DNA of 64,000 nt from Acholoe squamosa. Lineage: Eukaryota > Annelida > Polychaeta > Phyllodocida > Polynoidae. The position numbers were made by a program, and so were the translations under genes. Shown here in pieces: positions 21,180 through 32,490 of this stretch. The stretch is from assembly GCA_949317995.1 (NCBI GenBank), contig OX439046.1:33950002-34014001 (forward strand). The letters are read 5' to 3'. The first letter of the stretch is position 1, and every line of letters begins with the position of its first letter. A model generated the notes under the pieces. That model saw only the letters and a list, made by a program, of their open reading frames with translations, did no database searches and was not told the DNA's origin.

Positions 21180-23490
21180 ATTGTTTAAGAAACAGTTTCA
21201 CTGATACTAGGGTGTGGCTCTGGTTACCAATGAATTCGGGACTACAGTCTAGATATTTTGTTTGAAAAGACTATGCTCTCCATTGTTGCATTGTTCTAGC
21301 TTTTTCTCTGAGGTACGCTTTGTTATATTGTTCTAGCCCATCTCTGGGATATGCTTTGCTAAGATAGTATATCAATATAGAGGCAAGGTGTGGCTTTCAG
21401 ATAAGTTAAGATATTGTGTTGCCATTGTTCAGAAACTTAAACTCACAAACTTCAGAAACTTAAACTCACAAACTTGTGACACTTGATCCATGAGAACAAT
21501 AAGCATTTAAACTGTTTAATCTCTTAGGAATATGTCCTCACGCCTACAATTGGTATGAGAGAGGAGTAGTGTATAACATCTTTTTACAGAGCCCATCAGG
21601 CGATCATTATCAGTTCTAGGAGAACCTCAGTACGGTGGCTACACCCCTGGTGAAGGGTGATACACCCAGTGAAAAATGTCCATTGACAGTTACTGATTCT
21701 GTAAAACACAGATGGCAGCGGACTATTTGTAGTATATTATGGGCTTAACTTAATAACTTAAACTATGCTGCAAGTTTGTCACACCTAGTTTATTTGAGTA
21801 GTATTTCTATACATCAGTTTACGTGATAATATTCACAGTGAGTTTCTTTTGTTATACGGTGCGACAAGAGTTTAGATACAGTACTACCCATCGCATGTGA
21901 AACATGCATTCTTGCCAGCTACATAGGTCTATGACCTAACATTTAACAATATTCACCTAATAAGTTATTGAAGGAACAAGGAGCAAGGGGAGAAACACTT
22001 GTCCTGTAGCTAACAAAAATATGCACACATCCACATTGTTGGTTATGTTACCTCCCGGTTAACAGAGTAAAATCAATCAAGAGATGGGTAAGTTAAACCT
22101 AGAATCATATTTCTACCTATAACAAGATAATTTTGTGTGTTATTTCTTTTATCATAATCTCAAACTACCACATAAGAAAAAAAAGCGTTGCTGGCTTTCC
22201 TTGTTTGTTTGTTGTTGTTTTTTTCTTACTCTTTTTTTTCTTATTTCACAAAAGTAGTCAACAGTGATCAATGTAATGCGGCTTTATTAAGCTGGTCATT
22301 GTTTTAGGGTAAGTAGATAGGTAGGTAAGTAGTTCTTTAACGTCATTTCATCAGCTAGGGTCATATCCGCGGCGGTTTTAGGGAAACTAAATGTTTATGT
22401 ATTAAGTCCCAGAAGTCTAATTTCTTAATAATCACTCATGTGATAGAATCACTTACCACATACCATGATGCAATGCATTAGTCCAGGCAATGTAAGGTTT
22501 CACCTGAACAACTTCATATCTGCCATTCCATTTAACTCTTTAATGGTTAATAATGCATTAATGCATTATGTCCATCGGTCTTCATGATGCATGAAAAAAG
22601 CCCTGCCGAGTAACTCATCATGACTGTATAGGGAACAGAGCTATTTCTGTATGGAGGTGGCCATCTTGGAACCAGTTATGTAACTGCCCCCCAACGGCCA
22701 TCTTGGATCTGGCAGAGAATTGTGGGTAATCTCCTATCTTCCCCTCCACCCACACGAAAGAATGGGAATTGATAAGACTGATAAGCTGCCACTGCTCCTA
22801 TCTTAATCACCTTAAGTACCTGTCTATTGTTTTAGGTGAGAATGGAGAGGATTAGCCTGATAGGGAGACAATGGCTTGGTTTTACTCAGCCAGGATTATA
22901 TGTGCCCTCCTAGAAAAATGTTAAAGTTTAATTTCTCTTGTATTTGAAGTACTAAGTCTATATATACTGTTCACTGCACATACTGACATGCCTAAGAAAC
23001 TCTGTTGCTATAGGTGTCCACATAAAGCCCTACTACTACTGCTGCACACTTTGACAGCCTATTTCATGCATGCTCTCATTGGCACCTCAGAACCACATAA
23101 TGAGTTTCTCATTTAAGGAATTCTTATGTTTTAAAATGAGGGAATGTCATTTGATTAAGGTAAAGTCTTAGTTTTTAATCTCTGATTTCCAATATTGGAA
23201 GTTAAAAATTGGGATTTTTAATTTTTTCTTTGTTAGGATCATTACTAGAGAAGAGAATGGTATCATAAGCTTTTGAATCTGCCATAAATATTGATCCAAA
23301 CTACCGATAACACAGAAGTTCTCATAGAAAGACTGAAGAAAGAGGTGCTAACCTGCTTATGCAAATTAACCATATTTCCACCACCTGCACAACTTAGGAC
23401 TTTTGGTATGTGATTCTGGGGTCTTCAAAGAAAATGCTTGGTGACAGAATTGTGCATATTGGGTGTGGTCTTTTCAATGTGACTGTTTCC
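21180..23490. other. Intergenic stretch without recognisable gene
   Basis: No gene is visible. Two GCCATCTTGGA words near 22660 and 22700 resemble YY1 sites. Poly-T and GTTT runs occur near 22190-22250. Confidence 0.45.
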
Positions 23491-24209
23491 TTAGGGAGCG
23501 CTCATTATTTATGGCAGGAGGGTCGACAATCTGGCAGAATGAATATGTTAAAAAATCTGAGCCCCCCCTTTGGAATGGGTTGAAAAAGATTTACCCCCCC
23601 CCCCCATTTCGGAATGGGTTGAAAAAATGACCCCCCCTTAGGAATGGGTTGAAAAAAATGCCCTCCCCCCCCTCAGAATAGATTGAAAGAAAATAACTTC
23701 CACCACTTTTAACTATGTTCAACAAAGTCTGTATTACCTCATCTACATCAGGCCATTCATTATAACAGGTGATATTAGCAGCTTTTGAACCATTCCAGTT
23801 TATATGTGTCATTTGAAGGCTCCTCCCTAAAAGGGGACCTAGCATGGGATCTTACTGATGCAGCTAGGCATGCAGCTAGGTATGTCCTAGCCAACTATAC
23901 CATGTGACCTACTCCTGCCCAATCAAAGAATTATTCTGATTGAGGCACTTACTTCTGGTTTCCCTTTACGAAATTTGTGTAGGTATACAGAAACAAACTG
24001 TTGTTGCTTGTCTTTCTCTTCAGATTTCATTGTAATCTCAGCTTTTATGTTAATCTAATGGGTGTTATGGACATAATCAATCTTGTCAGGGTTGATTTCA
24101 TCAAGGGTTAAAATAAGGGTTAATATTGGAAATTCTGATCATGAGTTGCGGTGATTTTAGCATACATGTGAGCCAGCAAGCAGAAATGGGGGTTCCTGCG
24201 GGATTTAGT

Positions 24210-24690
24210 ACCTGTTTTAGCCACCAGGGGGCACCACTATGGGCTAGAATAGGAAAAATATGCCTAAAACTATTATTGGGTACTTTTTTTATGGAGAATT
24301 CTATGATTTTAGATAAAACGTTCTATTTTGGGTGGAAAAGTTCCAAATTAGGCATGTAAAAAGAATGTTTTGGGGCTTAAATAGGCATTTTTGTTGATGT
24401 CTGTTGCCATGGAAACATGATTTTCATTCTAAATAGGAAAATCAATTATCCCATTTGATTAAAATATGCTAATTATAGATGTATCTCATGATCAATTAGG
24501 CATAGAGCTTATTGCCATTCAGGAAACGGTCACACCTACCTACGTTTAGCAAGCCATTCCTCTAAAACTAACAGGAGTATCTTCTCTTGCAATATATCAA
24601 TGAAAAGCCAGTGATCTGAACTTTAAAATTAACTTTTAGTACAGAGCCCCCTTTCTCCTTGCCTCTACACACATGTTTTTTTACTGCTGA
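24210..24690 (+). repeat. Dispersed repeat, copy related in reverse to 39170-39750
   Basis: Blocks such as gccatggaaacatgatttt, aaaacgttctattttgg and ctccttgcctctacaca recur as reverse complements near 39550, 39640 and 39190, in matching order. The copies are diverged with indels. Confidence 0.75.
24221..24234 (+). promoter_or_regulatory. CTCF-like motif inside a TIR element
   Basis: CCACCAGGGGGCAC fits the known CTCF core (CCAsyAGrkGGCrs). Binding is unproven. Confidence 0.4.
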
Positions 24691-25226
24691 GAACTTTGTT
24701 GGTGCCCTGTTCACTATAGTGATGTGTATAGGGTGGCACCACAAAGTCCTGTTTGTGGCGTAGCCATCCCATCGCCCCCCCCCCCCCCTTAAAAGAAAGT
24801 ATTTTAATGCAGTTCGAATATTAAGATGGTTGTCTCGTGGAATTATTTCTGATTACATAATCAAATCCATCCATGCAGTAAATGGCTGCAGATTTGACAA
24901 TGATGACATCTTTTGAGACAATCAGCAGGGTCAGCAAAGGAACATAAAACATTGTATCAAACATTAGGCCAAATATTTCAAGAGCTGAACAGTGTTACCC
25001 CCTGGGAAACTGTATAATATATAGTGATACTGACTGTCCTCATCCATGTTTTAACACTCAAAAGAGAAAAATGACTCCCCCCTCTAAGAATAGGTTGGAA
25101 ATAAAATGACCCCCCACCCTCTAAAAATAGGTTGAAAAAAATGCCCCCCCCCTCTGATTACCTCCAAAACAAATGACCGCCCCCCTCATTTGGTCATCCC
25201 CCCTGCCATAAATAATGAACCCTCCC

Positions 25227-25749
25227 TTAGATGTGTTCATCAATGGATTACCTTCATTTTTGGTGTAGTCTTTCAACTGCATGATCAAGGAAATTCCCCT
25301 TAGTTTAGGTATCACATTAATTGTCCAGTATTCCATTAATAATCACCAACTCTCACAACTGTTGACGGCTTTTCAAGATCCTTTCTTTATTTCAATTGGC
25401 TCACAATGGGACATCTATCACCCGTGGCTAAGACTACTATTATTTACACTCTTTGCTATATCTTCAGGATCAATAATGTGAATAAGGGTGTTGTACATTA
25501 CTCAGGTACATACACATATGATTTGGGTTTGTGCGCTTAGTCGAATCTATGAATGACAGCCTTTAATAAATACTACTCTTTGCCAAACCACATATCAGGC
25601 ATTATTATACGATTTTGGTGACCCACAGTGCTTTACGGGATAGTTAAATTGAGGTGATGAAAGGTAAAGTGTAACTTCTGGGCTGGACTTGGGTTCAGCC
25701 AAGGTGGAACCCATTCCGAAAGCAAAACATCGACATCAAACTAAAACCT
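25227..25749. other. Intergenic stretch without recognisable gene
   Basis: Nothing beyond short chance frames. Confidence 0.4.
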
Positions 25750-25855
25750 CTGGAACCCATTTCTTAACATACTACGACTGCAACCTACAAGTGGTACCAA
25801 AATCCTCATAGGAATAGCACTGGTATTTTGTAGTCGTAGGAGTCGGTTTTAACAA
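25750..25855. mobile_element. Short MITE, relative of 43735-43858
   Basis: The core ggtaccaaaatcctcatagg with tagcactgg matches the reverse complement of 43780-43818, and cttaacatactacgactgca matches its TIR region. The right arm is decayed. Confidence 0.65.
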
Positions 25856-25917
25856 AAGCTTATGCCTTTTTGGCTTGTTGGGTAAGCTGCTTTGGACATT
25901 AATTGTCACTACTGCAA

Positions 25918-26275
25918 TAAGGCAAAAAAAAAATAAAGGTGTGTTTCCAGTAATATCACTTGATAAGGTAGGGTCGGTAGGTCGGATTTATTTTTTTACA
26001 TTTATATAGGAAATCTTAGGGCAGATATCAATGGATATATCAAATCTTTTTTATTTCATTGTAAAATAATGATGGAAAAATGACTGTGAGAGAGGGGAAG
26101 AATATGGAAAGGATACAGGGAAAAAATCCTCAAAAAGTAATGAAAATTTTCTTTAAAATATGAAAAGATGAGACAAAATTCCTCAAAAACACAAAAAAAA
26201 AGTTTTTTTGCCCCTGTTCTTCTAGGGTCGGACGGGTTACTGGAAACATGCCTTTTTTTATTTGGCCTAAAAGGA
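25918..26275. mobile_element. TIR element of about 0.36 kb
   Basis: Left aataaaggtgtgtttccagt and right actggaaacatgcctttttt are inverted copies, with a sub-terminal tagggtcgg pair. Related sequence occurs at about 56840-57105 and around 46640-46840. Confidence 0.7.
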
Positions 26276-27339
26276 TTGTCAGCCTCGTGCAATTAAATTA
26301 TATGCTACTACTATAAGGGTACACCGAGAATGAAATTATGTAGTATCTTATAGATACTATGCAATAATAAATTGTATTTACAAACTGACCACATGCCATA
26401 AGCTAGAGGTCCACTAAGACAACACTAGCATCTGCATTACCGGCAGCACTGCAAATCCATTGTTCTGTTTTTATTTACATCATTTGAATACAGAACAAAG
26501 GGCGATGGGTGTCCCACGGAATGCCAACGTCGGTGTCGGCTAGAGGAGCTCAGGCAGAAGAGTAGAAATAGAGTACATACAGGTATGCTATTTCTATCAT
26601 TTTGGGTTAGTACTAAAATTCTTGAACAACCATTATTCCAAACTCCCCTGGAGGGACAATTGACATTGCCAATTGAGAATCCTTTGGTTTCAGCATATCT
26701 GGTCATATTTGAATAAATGTTTGCCTGTGCCCTTAACCAAGGAGTCCGTGTTAATTCCAGAGGAGCCTGGTTAAAAATAGTCCACCTCATTGAGCAACAT
26801 TAGAGTTATACAGGAGAAAACTCTACTTTTCCTCCCTGTAGACCTCTCCCTACTACACTGAAAACCTGATGAGGAAAAAGGTAGGATGGTTATGCAAATC
26901 TTACAAGATGTGCTAGCTGGGTTTATTTCTCTCAGCCTTTCAAGTTCCATGGAAGTTACACAGTCCTTGTTTGCCACTGTGGTGCTCAGGTGTGTGTATA
27001 GGGTAGCACTGCCACCTGGTGACTCTTGCCTGAAGCAGTGCAGCACTGTTGGAATCTGAATTATATCTTTCGCTAAGAGAATGATAATTTTTCAGCGACA
27101 GTGGGGAGGCTGGTTGGGGGGGGGGCAAAACCCTTTAACTACACATCAAATTCCCTGGTCATTATTTACGTGATCATTAACATTCAATATCCGAGGTGTC
27201 CATTGAAAGGGAATAATTCTTAACAAGAAAGGAGCAGCATTTTTCCTTTTAATGTTTCCACTTATGTACAATAGTCAGCCTAGGAATTCTAGAGGTAATT
27301 TTAATATAGCGTAACATTTTCGAGTAAGGACTCCATAGC
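26276..27339. other. Intergenic stretch without recognisable gene
   Basis: Open frames on the minus strand (26437-26790, 26771-27046) resemble no family that I know and are probably chance. A G-run lies at 27116-27125. Confidence 0.4.
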
Positions 27340-27392
27340 AGGAGGTTAATTCAAAACAGTGGTAAATAAGCATTGTTTTGAATTAACCTCCT
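27340..27392. repeat. Perfect 18-bp hairpin, minimal foldback element
   Basis: Arms AGGAGGTTAATTCAAAAC (27340-27357) and GTTTTGAATTAACCTCCT (27375-27392) enclose 17 nt. The arm matches the ends of larger elements at 43291, 48416 and 49369 and a lone end near 28726, so this looks like a family reduced to its termini. Confidence 0.85.
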
Positions 27393-27399
27393 GAGCATG

Positions 27400-29017
27400 C
27401 TGTGATAGTGATGTTGCTGCACCTACAAAAAATAACCCTTTAATGTTCGCAAGCAGTGTAGGGCTCCAATTGGAAACACACGTGTATCAAACTGTTGCAC
27501 TATCTATGTAATAGAAGTCAATGATATGCTACCATAAACCCCTGTTCTCGATAAAGACTACCACAAACCCGTACATGTGCTAGTAGCTTGCACCTTTATC
27601 ACTCCAACTATAGTGTAATAGATTTTGGTATTGCTAGGGTGCTAACATCACTTGACTAACATTGCTCCTTATAATTACAAAACCGAGATAACCATTGCAG
27701 TGGATACTATTTTAGGTTGTTCCGTAATTTTATCTGATGGTAGGATGTGACTGGCATGCATTCACACAGGCAGCACTATTGATTTTACTGGTGGTAGGCT
27801 GAGCCCTGCATACACTATCACAAGCTGAACACACTGTCTGCACTGGCAAGAGGGCCAAAATAAATCAATAGCTGTGGAAAGACTCCTTTTCACAAAAGTA
27901 CATAAACAATCTTTCCCCTTTATCCTATAAGCTATTTATAGTGTGTACCGGCTCACCCTCAGGAAGGGAGAATGTATCACTTAGTCGAAAATCATAGAAG
28001 GTTTGCATATGACGAATTTGGAGGGTATTCCTGCCCCAACTCTTCGAATTTTAGTTTCCCCCTCTAATTCTTTGGCTCAAAGTGTCAGGCTGGATGAGAT
28101 CTTCATGTTACATATGGGTTTTGATGGTCCCATATGCATATTTTGGGCTCCAGGGGGGTAAAATGTGCCCAAAATGATCAAAATTGTCTGGGCGAAATTG
28201 TGTCTGGGAGAATGACATTTGAGTTACAAGCCATGTTGAGGGCTTAATTTCCTACAGAAACAATCTTCATACCTCCATGAAAATCTCAGGTCCAGACTAT
28301 TTTGACCTGTAGATTCGGAAAATCACATTATCATTTCTGTCAGATGTGTCCTTGCTATTGTAAAAGAAGCATACTGATAAGAATTCTTTTTCTGGGCACA
28401 TGTCTGGGCAAATGACATGTAAGGCCCCAAATGCACACTTTCTATGATTTGTGACCACTTGATAGGGCATATAAAGCATGAGTGGCCTTTGAGTAGAGGA
28501 GTGGTAATAATACAAACAGCTAGAACTGTGGCAATCCACCATCGATTTCTTTTCCTGCCACCAGCCCTGTGGAAAATCAATAGTGAATAACCAACAGGGC
28601 TTGTAGTGCATGACTGGGCTACCACCAGTAAATATATAGATATATAGAATGGCTAGGTCTTATAAATTAACAAGATTTGCCAACACTACCATTGCTGGGT
28701 TACTGATGGTAGAAAGACCTAGCTTTGAATTAACCTCCAGGTATTGGGAAGTGAGTGGTCTCACAGTCAGGGTGCTGACAATGCCCTGTTACACATTCAG
28801 TCTATCAGACCCCAGGCTACACCATAGTGTTAATGGATAGGACAGAGGCAGGCTAGGTGATCCTGTCTTAGATGCAGTGTCTTGGAGTAAGAAAGCTTGC
28901 TTTCTCAGACAGATGTCAGGTGACCAAGGTACCATTCACAAGAGGAGGAGGTGGCAGCTGGTAACCAGTGCCTTATGGAGGTCATTTCATTACAACCTAA
29001 CATCGCATGATAGGCCT
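27400..29017. other. Intergenic stretch without recognisable gene
   Basis: Open frames on the minus strand (28297-28625) show no recognised domain. A lone foldback end (gaattaacctccagg) lies near 28726. Confidence 0.4.
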
Positions 29018-29574
29018 GACTCAGTTTGGGCTATTTCAAGGAGCAATGTTGTTTATTAGGGGAGAGTGAGGGTAGGTTGAACCACATGGCACGTTGAGCC
29101 ACCTCCACCGTCCATTTCCATTCCCTTCAAGGATTCATGTTATGTAGCCTACCCACATGTCGTCTCTGTATACCATAGCCAACCTACTTAATATTTTTGG
29201 TGAAGTTAGATATGCATATCAAACATTGTATACATGGCTCCTATCAGAGCTGCGTAATGAAAACACTAGATGGCGTCACTTAAAAGTCACACTGATTCCC
29301 GTCATTTCCACGGGCATTACGTAATACATTCTTACGGGAATATTTACCAATATTGCTATGAAAGTCTTAAAATTGGTCGTATTGACTAACCAAGCACACC
29401 TATGGATTTGTATTGATAGACCCAATCAAATGGTTATAGAAGAAAATAAGCTGCAATGTGGATAAAAGTCGATTTGCTACCCCTGTAATGTTAAGGAACA
29501 GCCAAACTGAGTCACTCCCCAACAGAAGTTCTGTATGTTTGGCTTGGTGCGTGATCACAAAATGTGTATTATCG
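29018..29574 (+). repeat. Tandem duplication, copy 1 (about 557 bp)
   Basis: Starts at tcagtttgggctatttcaag and ends in aaaatgtgtattatcg. Copy 2 follows directly. Copy 1 keeps about 80 bp (29288-29367) lost from copy 2 between two short aagtc repeats. Confidence 0.9.
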
Positions 29575-30094
29575 GTCTCAGTTTGGGCTATTTCAAGGAG
29601 CAATGTTGTTGCAATCCTTAAGTTAGTGATGCTGGGAAAAAAAAGAGCTACCTATTAGGGGAGAGGGAGGGCAGGTTGAACCACGTGGCACGTTGAGCCA
29701 CCTCCACCGTCCATTTCCAATCCCTTCAAGGATTCATGTCATGTAGCCTACCCACATGTCGTTTTGGTATACCATAGCCAACTTACTTAATATTTTTGGA
29801 GAAGTTAGATATGCATATCAAACATTGTATACATGGCTCCTATCAGAGTTGTGTAATGAAAACACTAGATGGCGTCACTTACAAGTCTTAAAATTGGTTG
29901 TATTGACTAACCAAGCACACCTATGGATGTGTATTGATGAACCCAATTGAATGGTTATAGAAGAAAATAAGCTGCAATGTGGATAAAAGTCGATTTGCTA
30001 CCCCTGTAATGTTAAGGAACAGCCAAACTGAGTCACTCCCCACCGGACGTTCTGTATGTTTGGCTTGGTGCATGATCACAAAATGTGTATTATC
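29575..30094 (+). repeat. Tandem duplication, copy 2 (about 520 bp)
   Basis: Close match to 29018-29574, with a roughly 41-bp insertion near 29614 (gcaatccttaagtt...) and the 80-bp deletion. Confidence 0.9.
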
Positions 30095-30850
30095 GCAGTA
30101 GGGCAAATGGCGTGATCATCAACAAGTGTCCTGGCCTACTGATGACGACAACCCTCCTATCCCTCTGGTTGTAAGTGTCTCCATCAGTACTTGTTTCCTG
30201 TTCGGGCGGGATATATGATACCCAACTGCTACCGATGTTTTCTCCAGAGCCAATGTTGTGGTGTCACAGTACTAATAGGGCCAAGGACGTTCTGATTTCC
30301 CCCCCATCTTCCACCATAAAACTGGCGTCAATCGGGTTCTAATTTGATAATGTTCATAAATAAAGGCTTAAATTAAAGCTGAAGTCATTCTTAATTTTTT
30401 TAGCATGGTCAACCATAACGGAGTAAGATCCATTTTTGCACCGGTTGCCATGGAAACCATCATGTTGAATAAGTTAAATGATACAGGCACCCCTGACAAG
30501 TCACAAATGTGACCTTGGACCCCTCTCTGACACAATAGGTTTCCATGGTGACCAAACATTTTTTGCAACTTCCCCCCCCCCAAAATCGTTACCTTTCTTC
30601 TGGTACCAAAATTATTAATCTGCAATAAAAATAAGGTCCCCTGGCACTGATTATACCAAGCAAAACACTATTTTTAGTTGGCACTATTTAGCTGTCCTAG
30701 GTTTACTGGGGCGGAATACTACTGTGACACCTTGTGCCTATAAGGGAAACTGGCACCAATAGAATTAACTCTATGGTTAAAACCATCAAGATGTTTATTT
30801 GTATCCCATCACTCATACTGTTATACAATAGGCTGCTACATTGTAACAAT
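30095..30850. other. Intergenic stretch without recognisable gene
   Basis: Nothing clear apart from a short C-run near 30572. Confidence 0.4.
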
Positions 30851-31290
30851 AGTGTTTAGATTGTAAACACTTATTTGTCCCAGTTTTCTAAACACATTGC
30901 ATAAGTGTTTACATTCTAAACACATTTAACCTAAACACATTCATATGCGTTTAGATTTTAAACACATATTAACAATGTGTTTAGATTGTAAACACTTATT
31001 TTGAAAGGTGTTCAGAATCTAAACACTTTTTGAAAAGTGTTTAGCAAAAAGTGTTTAGGCAAAAAGTGTTTACACACTAAACACTTCACAGAAAGTGTTT
31101 ATAAAAGTGTTTCATTTCTAAACACATTTCAAAAAGTGTTTAGAACATTCAGATAAGTGTTTAGATTCTAAGCACTTATCTAAACACTTGTCTAAACACG
31201 TTTTGCCTAAACACGTCCCTATAAACTTATATAACAAGTGTTTACAAAGGTGGGACAGGAAAGTGTTTAGATAAGTGTTTAATTTCTAAA
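30851..31290. repeat. Palindromic TGTTTA/TAAACA cluster (forkhead-like motif array)
   Basis: About two dozen TGTTTA or TAAACA words occur in 440 bp, many paired head to head as in aagtgtttagattctaagca. Several are full GTAAACA or TGTTTAC, the classical forkhead core. It could be a palindromic simple satellite, a dense regulatory site, or both. Confidence 0.85.
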
Positions 31291-31309
31291 TTTTATTCAT
31301 TCCTTGGTG

Positions 31310-32490
31310 GGGGGTCCTATCTAAGATTTCCATGTGGTTTGAAGGTGATATGTTTCAATTTTTTTTACCCTAGCGATTCTCATATGTTCAAATAGCGTTG
31401 TTTGCGCGACTGATCAAAATTTTAAACCTCTGTAAAGCATATTAAAAAAGAATTCCTCAGCATTTTTATATTTACCCATAGAGGGGGTCTAAATAGGGGA
31501 GTCTTAGGTGAAAAAGAATGTTTGCATACCATGCACACTTTGAGTGCACTACACATTCAAGTATTTTTCAAGTCAACCTTCCAACCCCTCTTGAACTAGA
31601 CTTCTGCATGTTTTGCCCATATAAATCATTCTGGGACTATTTTATCTATCATACAGTGTGTATCTATTGGTAATGTGTTGATTTAAAAAAATGTGTCTCT
31701 ACCTGCTCATATGAAAGGTTTAAGAGCTTTTACGAAGCCTTTGTCTATGTATAACTGTGTGTTACGCGACTGACCGATATTATTTCCATTTCTTAATTGA
31801 TATTTGTTAAATAACTTTCAGGTGCCTGGGCTAACTTAATGTTATTTAAAGTAATAGAAGACAGGTGTAGGTAGTATTTGAAGCCTAATTGGTTGGTCCC
31901 AATTAATAATTTTTCACCTAACTGTCCCCTTGGTGTCAAGATTTGGTAAAAAAAGGTGAAATTTGATATTCTGTCTGCCCCTAAGAACCCTAAATAGGTA
32001 GATATTGTTTATCTATTGATCTTGAACAGTAGCCCTAGGTCTCTAGTAACTGTGTATATAAGGGCATTATGATTGGAAAGGTTTAAGTGCTTCTATGAGG
32101 GATTTATTTATCTATAACTGCTTGTTATGCGACCGACCATTATTATTTCTTTTTCTTAATTCATATTTGTTGACTAACTTTCAGGTGACTGGGCTAACTT
32201 AATGTTATTTAAAATAATAGTAGACAGGTGTGGGTAGTGTTTAAAGCCTAATTGGATGGTCCTAGCTGATAATTTTTCACCAGGCGATCCTCTCAGTTTC
32301 GAGATTTGGTTAAAAAAATGGTGAAATTTATAATTTAAATATGGGTAGATATTATACATTTTATTGATCTTAAACAGTAGGCCAAGGTCTCTAGTAAATA
32401 TGTATGTAAGGGCATTGTGACTGGAAAGGTTTGGGTGCTTCTATAAGGCATTTATCTATGTACCACTGGTTGTTACGCGACTGACCAAAA
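31310..32490 (+). repeat. Degenerate tandem repeat, period about 350-360 bp
   Basis: The marker GCGACTGA (one copy gcgaccga) occurs at 31405, 31766, 32129 and 32477. Other blocks recur in register, such as ggctaacttaatgttattta and aaggtttaagtgcttctat. Divergence is moderate, and the first copy is the most decayed. Confidence 0.85.

Larger units (their letters stand above)
23494..25226. mobile_element. PIF/Harbinger-like non-autonomous TIR element, 1.73 kb
   Basis: Ends GGGAGCGCTCATTATTTATG and the near-reverse complement CATAAATAATGAACCCTCCC form TIRs, each flanked by TTA (23491-23493 and 25227-25229). A 3-bp TWA duplication and G-rich termini are hallmarks of PIF/Harbinger. Sub-terminal zones hold repeats of GGTTGAAAAAAATG with C-runs. 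No transposase or Myb-like frame is present. Confidence 0.78.
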
